Assembly (NCBI RefSeq): GCF_000308475.2
Contig: NZ_BAFT02000069.1
Coordinates: 1 to 33,118 of the forward strand
Reading direction: 5' to 3'
Length of the DNA stretch: 33,118 nucleotides
From: Nocardia brasiliensis NBRC 14402
GTDB lineage: Bacteria; Actinomycetota; Actinomycetes; Mycobacteriales; Mycobacteriaceae
Part shown: piece by piece, positions 7,496 through 15,367 of the stretch
How positions within the stretch are numbered: the first letter of the stretch is position 1
Layout: the number at the start of each line of letters is the position of its first letter
Notes under the pieces: model-generated
Databases searched by the model: none
What the model saw: only the letters and a program-made list of their open reading frames with translations
Told to the model about the DNA's origin: nothing
Program-made: the position numbers and the translations under genes

Positions 7496-9289
7496 CTACT
7501 CCGCTTTGGCCGCGACCTGCTCGGTCTTCGGCGCGGGCTTGGCGTCCAGCCCGGCTTCCTTGCGCTGCTGCGCGGTGATGGGTGCGGGTGCGTCGGTCAG
7601 CGGGTCGACGCCGCCGCCGGTCTTCGGGAACGCGATCACCTCGCGGATCGAGTCCAGTCCGGCGAGCAGTGCGACGATCCGGTCCCAGCCGAAGGCGATG
7701 CCGCCGTGCGGCGGTGCGCCGAAAGCGAAGGCGTCCAACAGGAAGCCGAACTTCTCCTGCGCCTCCTCGTTGCTGATGCCCATCACCTTGAACACGCGTT
7801 CCTGCACGTCACGCCGGTGGATGCGGATGCTGCCGCCACCGATCTCGTTGCCATTGCAGACGATGTCGTAGGCGTAGGCGAGCGCGGAACCCGGGTCGGT
7901 GTCGAAGCTGTCGACCGACTCCGGCTTCGGCGAGGTGAACGCGTGATGCACCGCGGTCCAGGCCGAATGTCCAAGCGCCACATCGCCGCTCGCGGTCGCC
8001 TCGGCGGCCGGCTCGAACATCGGCGCGTCCACGATCCACACGAACGACCACGCGCTCTCGTCGATGAGGCCGACCTTGCGGGCGATCTCGCCGCGCGCCG
8101 CACCCAGCAGCGCGCGCTGCGCCTTCGCCGGACCGGCCGCGAAGAACACGCAGTCACCCGGCACCGCGCCGACATGTTTGGCCAGTCCGTCGCGTTCGGC
8201 GTCGCTCAGGTTCTTGGCGACCGGGCCGCCGAGCGTGCCGTCCTCGTTGACCAGCACATACGCCAGGCCCTTCGCGCCACGCTGCTTCGCCCACTCCTGC
8301 CAGGCGTCGAGCTGGCGGCGCGGCTGGCTCGCGCCGCCCGGCATGACCACCGCGCCGACGTATTCGGCCTGGAACACCCGGAACGGGGTGTCCTTGAAGT
8401 ACTCCGCGCACTCGGTGATCTCGATGCCGAAACGCAGGTCCGGCTTGTCGGAACCGAAGCGGCGCATGGCTTCCGCGTAGGTCATGTGCGGGATCGGCGT
8501 CGGAATCTCGTAGCCGACCAGCTTCCACAGCGCGGCCAGGATCTGCTCGGCGAGCAGGATCACGTCGTCCTGGCGCACGAAGCTCATCTCGATGTCGAGC
8601 TGGGTGAACTCCGGCTGCCGGTCGGCCCGGAAGTCCTCGTCGCGGTAGCAGCGCGCGATCTGGTAGTAGCGCTCGATGCCGCCGACCATCAACAGCTGCT
8701 TGAACAGCTGCGGGCTCTGCGGCAACGCGTAGAAGCTGCCCGGCTGCAGGCGCGCGGGCACCAGGAAGTCGCGGGCGCCCTCCGGGGTCGAGCGGGTCAG
8801 CGTCGGCGTCTCCACCTCGACGAACTCGTGGTTCGCCAGCACCGTGCGGGCCGCCGCATTGGCCTTGGAGCGCAACCGGATCGCGTGCGCGGGAGTTTCG
8901 CGGCGCAGGTCGAGGTAGCGGTATTTGAGCCGGGCCTCCTCGCCGGGCTGCTCGTCCAGCTGGAACGGCAGCGGCGCGCTCTCGTTGAGCACCTCGAGCT
9001 CGTTGACGTTCACCTCGATCGTGCCCGTCGGCAGCTCCGGGTTCTCGTTGCCGTCCGGCCGCAGCTCCACCACGCCCGTCACCCGGACGCAGTACTCCGC
9101 GCGCAACCGGTGCGCCTGCTCGGCCGGCGCACCCTCACGGAACACCGCCTGCGCCACACCCGACGCGTCGCGCAGATCGATGAAGATCACGCCACCGTGG
9201 TCGCGCCGCCTGGCCACCCATCCGGTGAGGGTCACGGTCTGACCGGCGTGCTCGCTTCGCAGCGAACCAGCCAAGTGGGTGCGCAGCAC
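7496..9289 (-). CDS. aspS: Aspartyl-tRNA synthetase
   Basis: The 597-residue class IIb enzyme charges tRNA with aspartate in the cytosol. It has the N-terminal OB anticodon-binding domain (TGWVARRRDHGGVIFIDLRD), the catalytic entry LKYRYLDLRRE, class II motif 2 (CYRDEDFRADRQPEFTQLD), a GAD-type insertion in the middle, and motif 3 (GIAFGWDRIVALLAG). The length fits the long bacterial form. In actinobacteria this enzyme is usually non-discriminating (also acylating tRNA-Asn), which cannot be decided from this window. I chose GTG 9289 (LRTHLAGSLR) because AAAGGA lies about 6 bases upstream and relatives begin here. Longer frames up to 9397 are not needed. Confidence 0.97.
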   Translation of the reverse strand: MLRTHLAGSLRSEHAGQTVTLTGWVARRRDHGGVIFIDLRDASGVAQAVFREGAPAEQAHRLRAEYCVRVTGVVELRPDGNENPELPTGTIEVNVNELEVLNESAPLPFQLDEQPGEEARLKYRYLDLRRETPAHAIRLRSKANAAARTVLANHEFVEVETPTLTRSTPEGARDFLVPARLQPGSFYALPQSPQLFKQLLMVGGIERYYQIARCYRDEDFRADRQPEFTQLDIEMSFVRQDDVILLAEQILAALWKLVGYEIPTPIPHMTYAEAMRRFGSDKPDLRFGIEITECAEYFKDTPFRVFQAEYVGAVVMPGGASQPRRQLDAWQEWAKQRGAKGLAYVLVNEDGTLGGPVAKNLSDAERDGLAKHVGAVPGDCVFFAAGPAKAQRALLGAARGEIARKVGLIDESAWSFVWIVDAPMFEPAAEATASGDVALGHSAWTAVHHAFTSPKPESVDSFDTDPGSALAYAYDIVCNGNEIGGGSIRIHRRDVQERVFKVMGISNEEAQEKFGFLLDAFAFGAPPHGGIAFGWDRIVALLAGLDSIREVIAFPKTGGGVDPLTDAPAPITAQQRKEAGLDAKPAPKTEQVAAKAE

Positions 9290-9664
9290 AGGGTTCCTTT
9301 CGACGACTCCGGCACCGGCACGATATGACCAGGTGCGCTCCCATCGTAGTGAGACACATCCGCCGAGCGGAAACCGATCCGACCAGACCCGTGCCAAGCT
9401 GTATCCGCCGAGTTTCCCACCCCCGATTCCAGCCCCCGAATCCGGGCATTACCGAACCGACAGCACCACCCCCGACCCGGCCTCCCGACGCGGCCGACAC
9501 CACACCCGAAACGCTCGACACCAGCCACCCCAGCCCCGACAATCACCCCACCCCGGCCTACCGCGCAGCGAATAGGCGCGCCATAACCTCCGCCACGGAG
9601 CGAGCCCGACGAGTGACCCGTTCGCGCCGCGCCCGCGCGGCCGACAACACAGAAAGCGACGACG
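9290..9664. other. Divergent promoter region of aspS and the metallopeptidase gene
   Basis: The region is cytosine-rich on the plus strand, with no supported gene. It must contain both promoters, since aspS reads left and the peptidase reads right. I saw no clear operator, T-box, hairpin or other recognisable control element. Confidence 0.5.
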
Positions 9665-10588
9665 ATGACCTTCAACGAGGGCATGCAGATCGATCCGGAT
9701 CGGGCGTCTTCCGGCGGTCCGGGCATGGGTGGCAAGATCGCGCTCGGCGGTGGCGCCGGCGGGTTGATCGTGCTGGTGCTCACTTTGTTGCTCGGTGGTG
9801 ATCCTGGTTCGATTCTGGGACAGTTCACGGGCTCGGAGGAACAGCAGCAGACGCAGCCGGGGACCGCGGGCACGCCCGCGCATTGCAAGACCGGCGCGGA
9901 CGCCAACAAGTATGTCGACTGCCGGGTGGTGCTGACCGCGCAGAGTTTGGACGCGGTCTGGTCCTCGGAGCTGCCCAAGCAGACCAGGCAGCGTTATGCG
10001 CAGCCGAAGCTGACGTTGTTCTCCGGCGCGACCGCGACCGGCTGCGGTAACGCGACGAGCGATGTCGGCCCGTTCTACTGCCCGGCCGACCGCACCGCCT
10101 ACTTCGATGTCACCTTCTTCCAGGAGTTGGTGGACCGTTTCGGTTCCAGCGGTGGTCCGCTCGCCCAGGAGTACGTGGTGGCGCACGAGATCGGCCATCA
10201 CATCCAGAATCAGCTCGGCGATATCGGTCGCGCGCAACAGGATCCGCGTGGCACGAATTCCGGCGCGGTGCGCACCGAGTTGCAGGCCGACTGCTATGCC
10301 GGGATCTGGGCACATTTCGCCGACAAGACGCCTGCGCCCGGCGGCGGCCAGCCGTTCTTGAAGCCGCTGTCGGAGAACGACATCAAAGACGCGTTGTCCG
10401 CTGCCGCGTCGGTCGGCGACGATCGCATCCAGCGTGCGTCCAACCGCCGCGTGAACCGGGACATGTTCACCCACGGTGATTCCGAGCAGCGCCAGAAGTG
10501 GTTCCTCACCGGTTACCGCACCGGCCAGGTCAAGGCCTGTGACACCTACTCCGCCCCCGACCTCTCGAATCCCCCCGCCCTGCGCTGA
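9665..10588 (+). CDS. Membrane-anchored neutral zinc metallopeptidase (YpfJ/Rv2575c-like)
   Basis: The 307-residue protein has a glycine-rich N-terminus and one membrane helix (about residues 24-44). It has an extracytoplasmic domain of the putative neutral zinc metallopeptidase family (PF04228, YpfJ type). The zinc motif HEIGHH is at residues 174-179, with a likely third ligand in ELQADCYAG (about 205). Four cysteines in the N-terminal half of the exported domain may form disulfides. Substrate unknown. The ATG at 9665 has GAAAG about 7 bases upstream. From memory, the M. tuberculosis homologue Rv2575c also lies near aspS, supporting conserved neighbourhood. Confidence 0.92.
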   Translation: MTFNEGMQIDPDRASSGGPGMGGKIALGGGAGGLIVLVLTLLLGGDPGSILGQFTGSEEQQQTQPGTAGTPAHCKTGADANKYVDCRVVLTAQSLDAVWSSELPKQTRQRYAQPKLTLFSGATATGCGNATSDVGPFYCPADRTAYFDVTFFQELVDRFGSSGGPLAQEYVVAHEIGHHIQNQLGDIGRAQQDPRGTNSGAVRTELQADCYAGIWAHFADKTPAPGGGQPFLKPLSENDIKDALSAAASVGDDRIQRASNRRVNRDMFTHGDSEQRQKWFLTGYRTGQVKACDTYSAPDLSNPPALR

Positions 10589-11140
10589 CCCAGTTCTCCA
10601 GCCCGCCAACAGTTCTGAACCGTGCCGAGCCACGCGCACCCTGCGTGTTCCCGTGAGTTGGCTGGAGCAGGCTCGGGGGCGCACCAGTCGGGCGCTTCCG
10701 GACGCGAAATCGCTACTCACGTATTGGTCAGCCGATCACGAGGAACTGGTGGCGGCAACGCCCGAGAACCCAACGCCACCAGTTCCTCGTGATCAATCGT
10801 CCAGGTCTGCGTCACCTGCAGAGTCGGATAGTCAGCTGTTCGTCGAGGCATGCCGCCGATCTGATGACCCTGCCGCGCCGCCCGCCCCGGCCGGGACCGG
10901 CCCGGATCTGGGGCGCACACCTCACTCTCGTCGCGTAGCCGACAGGTCCGCGCTGGTTGTCCGGTGGGCCAAGAGTGGTGGGGCTGAAGCTGGTTCAGAA
11001 AAGGGCTGCTGGGGTGCGGGGGTGGGTGTCCGCATTGGATAATCGGTGTACGGCATTCATCGATGGTGTCGGGTGCCGGGATCGGTTGCGTGGTGGGCCG
11101 ATCGGATCACCGGTGCGCAGCAGCGGCAGAGAGTGAATTG
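10589..11140. other. Intergenic region with hairpin copy C
   Basis: There is no convincing gene. The stretch carries the 61-nt hairpin at 10734-10794. The rest is ordinary GC-rich DNA, and the promoter for the secreted protein at 11141 is presumably near its right end. No tRNA or terminator with a T-run was seen. Confidence 0.55.
10734..10794 (+). repeat. 61-nt hairpin element, copy C
   Basis: GATCACGAGGAACTGGTGGC (10734-10753) pairs with the arm ending in GATC at 10794, a stem of about 21 bp. The centre GGCGGCAACGCCCGAGA matches copies A and B except at two positions. The stem differs from both other copies at paired positions but stays perfectly complementary. It lies 146 bases after the stop of the metallopeptidase gene. 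Confidence 0.88.
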
Positions 11141-11683
11141 ATGCGTGGTCTGAAAGCAGCACTGCTGGTCGTCCTGGTGGGTCTTGCCGGGAGCATGGGC
11201 ACCGCGGGTGCGGATCCGAGCGTGGACTCGCCCGCGCTCCCGAGTTCACACCCGCCGGTCTCGGCACCGATGGCGCTGCTCACCCTCACCACCATCCCGA
11301 ACGCCTGGCAGCCGCGCATCGACCTGCGTCCGCAACTTCAGGTCTTCGGTGACGGCCGCGCCGTGCGGATTCCCGATGCCGTTGCGCCGCAACGCGGTCC
11401 GGACACACCCGCAACCCAGGTCAACGGCCACATCCCCGCCGACGTGCTCACCGCCGCCCTCGCCGAGACCAAAGCGCTCGGCACCGTCGATCTCGGTGTC
11501 CCCAACGTCACCGACCAGGGCAGTCAGATCATCGACTTCATGCCCGCACCCCCGGAGGAAGACCTCCACCTCGTCGTCTACGCCCCCGAATTCGACAACG
11601 GCCTCAACCCCGAACAACAAGCCGCCCGCAAACGCTTCGCCACCCTCTACCGCACCCTCCTGGACGCCTTCATCCAAGACTGA
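11141..11683 (+). CDS. Small secreted protein of unknown function
   Basis: The 180-residue product has a typical Sec signal peptide: MRGLK, a hydrophobic stretch ALLVVLVGLAGSMG, and probable cleavage after ...TAGA near residue 25. The mature part is proline-rich at first, then has a compact acidic region with VNGHIPADVLTAAL and EDLHLVVYAPEFD. No cysteines and no recognised domain. ATG 11141 is preceded by GAGAG. It is downstream of the zinc peptidase on the same strand but 550 bases away, so it is probably a separate unit. Confidence 0.75.
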   Translation: MRGLKAALLVVLVGLAGSMGTAGADPSVDSPALPSSHPPVSAPMALLTLTTIPNAWQPRIDLRPQLQVFGDGRAVRIPDAVAPQRGPDTPATQVNGHIPADVLTAALAETKALGTVDLGVPNVTDQGSQIIDFMPAPPEEDLHLVVYAPEFDNGLNPEQQAARKRFATLYRTLLDAFIQD

Positions 11684-11723
11684 CGCCCCGAGCCCACTCC
11701 CCGACCAGCCGCACCACTTCCGC

Positions 11724-11784
11724 CTTCCCGCACCGGCTGAGCCGTGCCAGACCGGGTGCGACACGACAGAACGGGTGCGAAGTC
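11724..11784 (+). repeat. GGTGCG repeat family, diverged copy
   Basis: It begins CTTCCCGCACCGGCTG and continues through CGGGTGCGACACGACAGAAC to GGGTGCGAAG. It aligns over about 60 bases with the element at 19651-19711 (CTTCCCGCACCCGCTGTGG, then CGGGTGCGGGAAGACAGGAC, then GGGTGCGGGAAG). Confidence 0.55.
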
Positions 11785-11858
11785 ACCGAACACGTGCGCC
11801 CACGCCGAACATGCCTGGCCCCGCAGGCCTACCACCTCGTCGCACCTGCTGAATCACC

Positions 11859-11901
11859 CTCTCCTATCTCGACTTCGAGATATCCGAGCGACTCAGGAGA
11901 G
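11859..11901. repeat. Nested inverted repeat
   Basis: Inner arms TATCTCG (11865-11871) and CGAGATA (11876-11882) have a 4-base loop. Outer arms CTCTCCT (11859-11865) and AGGAGAG (11895-11901) share one base with the inner left arm, so the two pairings compete at that base. It is preceded immediately by the 17-nt string also found at 476-492. Possibly part of a convergent terminator. Confidence 0.6.
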
Positions 11902-11943
11902 GCGGGACAGCTGGCCTGTACCAAGCGACAGATAGGCAGCCAC

Positions 11944-12009
11944 ATCACAGATGGTTCGTACGGCTCACAGGGACTGCAAGCCTTGCGAGCCGTACGAACC
12001 ATCTGTGAT
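11944..12009. terminator. Perfect 23-bp inverted repeat, probable convergent terminator or hairpin
   Basis: Arms 11944-11966 (starting ATCACAGATGGTTCGTACGG) and 11987-12009 are perfectly complementary over 23 bases. The 20-base loop itself contains a small palindrome GCAAGCCTTGC. There is no T-run. It lies between two convergent genes, consistent with a bidirectional stop of transcription, but a mobile hairpin is also possible. Confidence 0.7.
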
Positions 12010-12137
12010 ACCTGGTCCTAGAGTGCCCCACCACACGCCCTGCCTGGGACGTGCTCGCTTCACGACACCCGGTGCACAGGCACTGAGAGCGCCAGCGATC
12101 CCCGGCGAAACCTCAGCCCGCAGCGAAACCTGGCCCT

Positions 12138-13796
12138 CTAGAACTGATCCTGTTCGTAGTCCGAGCTGATGATCTCGTCGGAGTGCGTCGCACCGATGAC
12201 ATCCGGCGTGGATTCGCCGAGCGGTCCGGTGAGATCGTCGTTTCCGGCGGCGCTTTGGTATGGCTGGACGGTGCGGTTGTGTTCGTCGTCGTCGCCGCGC
12301 TGGGCGCCTGCGGCGGCGGGGCCGCCCATGAAGCTGTTGCCCGCGCCGGCTGTGGTGGTGCTCGGCGCGCCGGTGGTGCCGGGGCCGAAGGTGGTGCCGG
12401 GTATGCCGCTGATGGGGCGGCCGCCGGGCAGGCTGGTGCCGGGCACGGCGGTGAGTTTCGGGCTGGACGGGATGCCGGTGGTGCCGGGCCGTGCGCTGGT
12501 GCCGGGACTGCCGGAACGGCTCAGGCTGCTGGGCACGCCGGTGCCGAGTCCGCTGTGTGTGGAGCTGGGGGTACCCGAGTTGTGCACGGACGACGGTGTG
12601 GTCGAACTCGGTGTGCCGGTGAGGGAGGAGTCGACGCCCGCCGCTTTGGTCATGGTGTCGGAGGCGGTGGACTGGGCCTGTTCCAGGATCGGCTGGCCGA
12701 CGTTCTGCGCCAGCGCCTGCGCGACCTCTTGCGGCGCGGGCCCGCCACCGGGCGCGACCAACTGCTGCACCATGCCGCTGAGTTCGCCGGTTTTCCCGGC
12801 GAGGTCACCGCGGGTGGCGTTGACCACGCCGACGGCTTGACCGAGGTGTTCGGTCGCCGAGGCCATCAGGGTGGCCTGCGCGGGCGGGGTGAGGATCACC
12901 GGCGCCATGGCGGTGGCCTGCGTCGCGAAAGACGAGGCGATGCCGAGCAATTGCGCGTTGCCCTGCTGCACCACCGCGGCGGCCCGCTGGGTGAGTTCGG
13001 AGATGTCGATACCGCGCTGGCTGGTCTCCTGGCCTTCGACGTTCGCCTTCGCGCTGGCCGCCTGAGCGTTGCGCGCGGCCTGGCTCTGCCACAGCTGTTC
13101 GACGGTGGTCATGCTGCCCTTGCCGACCGACATCGCCATGTCGATGACCTTGGACGACTGGCTCAGGATCGCGGTCGGATCCAGCGCGCCGATGACGCCG
13201 CTGCCGAAACTGTTGAGCAGCGACAGGATCGGCTGCATCAGCAGGTCGACGCCGGGCAGCGCGGGCACCGCGACACCCTGCATGAGCGCGCCGACCGGAT
13301 CGGCGGGCAGTGCGGGCAGCGAGGTCGGGATCGCGGCTTGCGCCTGGCTGACCGCGGCGGCCACCGAACTGGGCGAGCTGCCGAGCGCACCGTTCAGCAC
13401 ACCTTGGGCCTGATCGAGCACGCCCTGGGCGATCGGGGCGGCGGCCTGCTGGATCGCCGTGCCGGTATCGCCGAGCAATGCCGAAACGTCGGACGGGACA
13501 CCGGAGATGCCGTTGGCGTCGGCCGTCGGCGCGCCGGACAGACCGGGCATGCCCGGCAGGCCCGTGCCCATCGCGTTGTGCTGGTCTTCACTGATCTTCT
13601 TGGCCAGCACGAATTCCGGCGGCTCGATGGGCGGCAGATCCTCGGGCAGCTGCGGCAGCGATACGTCGAGCACCGCCTGCGGCGCGTTCTGCACGGAATC
13701 GAGCACGGCCTGCTGGCCGATGGCGACGTTCTGGTCGGCGGCGTGCGCCATCGCGTGTTCTTCGGGCGCGATCACGCCGGTGTCGAGTGGCTTCAC
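12138..13796 (-). CDS. Large Ala-rich type VII secretion-type protein (EspA-like partner)
   Basis: The 552-residue protein is rich in Ala, Gly, Ser, Thr, Pro and Gln with no cysteine. It is mostly helical for residues 1 to about 380, then has a low-complexity Ser/Thr/Pro/Gly region (about 385-500) and an acidic end DEIISSDYEQDQF. No signal peptide. Its GTG start at 13794-13796 overlaps the TGA of the EspC-like gene (GTGA), so translation is coupled. The order of a short EspC-family protein followed by a large Ala-rich partner recalls the EspC-EspA pair secreted by ESX-1 in M. tuberculosis. Sequence identity to EspA is not evident to me, so the role as a co-secreted partner is inferred from context and composition. 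Confidence 0.78.
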   Translation of the reverse strand: MKPLDTGVIAPEEHAMAHAADQNVAIGQQAVLDSVQNAPQAVLDVSLPQLPEDLPPIEPPEFVLAKKISEDQHNAMGTGLPGMPGLSGAPTADANGISGVPSDVSALLGDTGTAIQQAAAPIAQGVLDQAQGVLNGALGSSPSSVAAAVSQAQAAIPTSLPALPADPVGALMQGVAVPALPGVDLLMQPILSLLNSFGSGVIGALDPTAILSQSSKVIDMAMSVGKGSMTTVEQLWQSQAARNAQAASAKANVEGQETSQRGIDISELTQRAAAVVQQGNAQLLGIASSFATQATAMAPVILTPPAQATLMASATEHLGQAVGVVNATRGDLAGKTGELSGMVQQLVAPGGGPAPQEVAQALAQNVGQPILEQAQSTASDTMTKAAGVDSSLTGTPSSTTPSSVHNSGTPSSTHSGLGTGVPSSLSRSGSPGTSARPGTTGIPSSPKLTAVPGTSLPGGRPISGIPGTTFGPGTTGAPSTTTAGAGNSFMGGPAAAGAQRGDDDEHNRTVQPYQSAAGNDDLTGPLGESTPDVIGATHSDEIISSDYEQDQF

Positions 13797-14122
13797 ACCG
13801 CACCTCCGATCTGGTTGCCGATGGCCCCGAGGGCGCCCGCGCTGGACCAGTCAGTGGCGTCGTAGGCCGCGGCGGCGCTGAACGCCGATTCCGAGAGCTT
13901 GGCGTACTTGGCGGACAGGTCGTTGATGTCCTTGGCCTGGAGCACTTGCGCCGCGGCGAACATCGCCAGATAGTCGGCGCCGATCAAACCGAACACGGGT
14001 ACGAGCGCCGCGACGTTTTTCACCGCGTCGAAATTGCCCGCCCCCGCCAGATCACCGGAGATTCCTGCGTTCGTGGCGGCGAACGCCCGGACCGCTTCGG
14101 TCTCTACCGAGAGATCACTCAT
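13793..14122 (-). CDS. EspC-like type VII secretion target
   Basis: The product has 109 residues, the usual size of the EspC/DUF2580 (PF10824) group of ESX substrates. It is predicted as a helix-turn-helix: helix 1 over SVETEAVRAFAATNAGISGD, helix 2 over INDLSAKYAKLSESAFSAAAA. The C-terminal export motif YxxxD follows helix 2 (YDATD, Y87 to D91). ATG 14122 is preceded by a GGGGGG ribosome site, and longer frames to 14242 lack support. The stop overlaps the start of the large partner by GTGA. No ESX membrane components are present in the window, so secretion would depend on machinery encoded elsewhere. Confidence 0.85.
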   Translation of the reverse strand: MSDLSVETEAVRAFAATNAGISGDLAGAGNFDAVKNVAALVPVFGLIGADYLAMFAAAQVLQAKDINDLSAKYAKLSESAFSAAAAYDATDWSSAGALGAIGNQIGGAV

Positions 14123-14287
14123 CGAGTTGCCCCCCAAATCGTCGTGCACATCAGTGTCGTGAACTTCTTCGTCGTCACCGCTTGCCCTGCCGAACGGCAA
14201 GGCCGCCACGGTTGGGCTCAATATAGCCGACGGTACCGGCAACTTTCGAGCCCAACGGCACGTTCACACAGGGAATAGGAAAGGAAC

Positions 14288-14318
14288 TGGAACGTGTTGC
14301 AAATTAGAACAAGTTCTA
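14288..14318 (+). promoter_or_regulatory. Two tandem KstR-like operator sites
   Basis: TGGAACGTGTTGCA (14288-14301) and TAGAACAAGTTCTA (14305-14318) both fit TNNAACNNGTTNNA. This is the consensus described for KstR, the TetR-family repressor of sterol catabolism in mycolic-acid actinobacteria. Their centres are 17 bases apart. The second site overlaps a possible -10 box TATATT (14317-14322). The gene starts at 14332. Confidence 0.65.
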
Positions 14319-14331
14319 TATTCTCGATCGC

Positions 14332-15336
14332 ATGAAGGTCGCAGTGACCGGCGCAGCCGGCTACCTTGGCACGAATCTGCTCCGCCTGCTCGCCGCGCGC
14401 GGCGACGAGATCACCGCGATCGACCGGGTGGTGCCACCCGCGGCGACGCTGCCGAACGTCACCTGGGTCAGCGGCGATGTGCTCGATCCGGCCTCGATGC
14501 GGGACGCGCTGCAGGGCGCCGAGATCGTCTACCACCTGGTCGCGGTGATCACGCTCGCAGAGAAGAACGACCTGGCCTGGAAGGTGAACACCGAGGGCGT
14601 CCGGGTGGTCGCCGAGGCCGCGCTCGCGGTCGGCGCGCGCCGGATGGTGCACGCCAGCTCGATCCACGCGTTCGACCAGTACCGCTGCGGCGGCCGGATC
14701 GACGAGCAGGCCGCCCGCTCGACCGACGACGCCCTGCCCGTCTACGACCGCTCGAAATGGGCAGGCGAAGTGGCACTGCGCAAGGTGATCGACAACGGCC
14801 TCGACGCGGTGCTGTGCAACCCCACCGGCGTGTTCGGCCCGCTCGACTACAGCAAGCCGCTGTCCCGGATCAATCGCACGCTGCGCGACGCGGCCCAGGG
14901 CCGCATCCCTGCCATGATCGGCGGCGGTTTCGACCTGGTAGACGTCAGAGATGTGGCAGCCGGCCTGATCTTGGCAGCCGAGAAGGGCCGCACCGGGGAG
15001 AACTACCTGCTCGGCGGCGAGATGATCTCGATGCTCGAGCTGTGCCGGCTCGCCGCGAATCACGGCGGCAAGCGCGGCCCGAAGTTCGCCATCTCACCCA
15101 AGCTCGTTTCGGGCGTCATCCCGGTACTGGCGCCGATCGGCAAGCTGTTCAAGTCCGACATCGTCTCCAAAGCCGCACTGGGCGCGCTCATTTCGGCCCC
15201 GGTGGTCGATCACGGCAAGGCCGCACGCGAGCTCGGCTACCAGCCCCGGTGTACCGACGACACCGTCCGCGACCTGGTCACCTTCTTCGCCGATCCAACC
15301 CTGCTCACCCCGCCGGACACCCGGCAGATCGCTTGA
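14332..15336 (+). CDS. Extended SDR: NAD(P)-dependent epimerase/dehydratase, possibly sterol-related
   Basis: The 334-residue extended short-chain dehydrogenase has the Rossmann motif TGAAGYLG (glycines at 7, 10 and 13), an acidic residue after the second strand (AIDR, D31, favouring NAD), a catalytic Ser in HASS and the YDRSK motif (Y138, K142). It belongs to the broad group of 3-beta-hydroxysteroid dehydrogenase/dihydroflavonol reductase/HpnA-like enzymes, and the substrate cannot be read from the motifs. The two KstR-like sites upstream point towards sterol or steroid metabolism. ATG 14332 lies only 9 bases after a TATATT -10 candidate and has no ribosome site, so the mRNA may be leaderless. 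It is followed directly by the radical SAM gene. Confidence 0.88.
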   Translation: MKVAVTGAAGYLGTNLLRLLAARGDEITAIDRVVPPAATLPNVTWVSGDVLDPASMRDALQGAEIVYHLVAVITLAEKNDLAWKVNTEGVRVVAEAALAVGARRMVHASSIHAFDQYRCGGRIDEQAARSTDDALPVYDRSKWAGEVALRKVIDNGLDAVLCNPTGVFGPLDYSKPLSRINRTLRDAAQGRIPAMIGGGFDLVDVRDVAAGLILAAEKGRTGENYLLGGEMISMLELCRLAANHGGKRGPKFAISPKLVSGVIPVLAPIGKLFKSDIVSKAALGALISAPVVDHGKAARELGYQPRCTDDTVRDLVTFFADPTLLTPPDTRQIA

Positions 15337-15359
15337 CACCTACTAGAACACATGTTCGA
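15333..15359 (+). promoter_or_regulatory. Promoter with SOS-box-like palindrome (LexA site)
   Basis: TAGAACACATGTTCGA (15344-15359) matches the mycobacterial LexA consensus TCGAAC-N4-GTTCGA at 11 of 12 specified bases. A perfect -35-like TTGACA is at 15333-15338, overlapping the stop of the SDR gene. The palindrome ends 8 bases before the GTG start of the radical SAM gene, where a bound repressor would block the promoter. Confidence 0.65.
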
Positions 15360-15367
15360 CTGATGGG

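Larger units (their letters stand above)
11684..12137. other. Intergenic region with several inverted repeats
   Basis: No gene is supported between the secreted protein (plus strand) and the EspA-like gene (minus strand), which converge here. The space holds a GGTGCG-type repeat (11724-11784), a nested inverted repeat (11859-11901) and a 23-bp perfect inverted repeat (11944-12009), each listed separately. Confidence 0.6.

Noticed and set aside
7706..9328. Long plus-strand frame (540 codons) opposite aspS
   Set aside because: aspS motifs are unambiguous on the minus strand; the other frame is Arg/His-rich nonsense typical of a shadow.
12183..13865. Long plus-strand frame opposite the EspA-like gene
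   Set aside because: Gly/Arg/Asp-rich shadow with no domain. The minus frame has coupled translation with the EspC-like gene.
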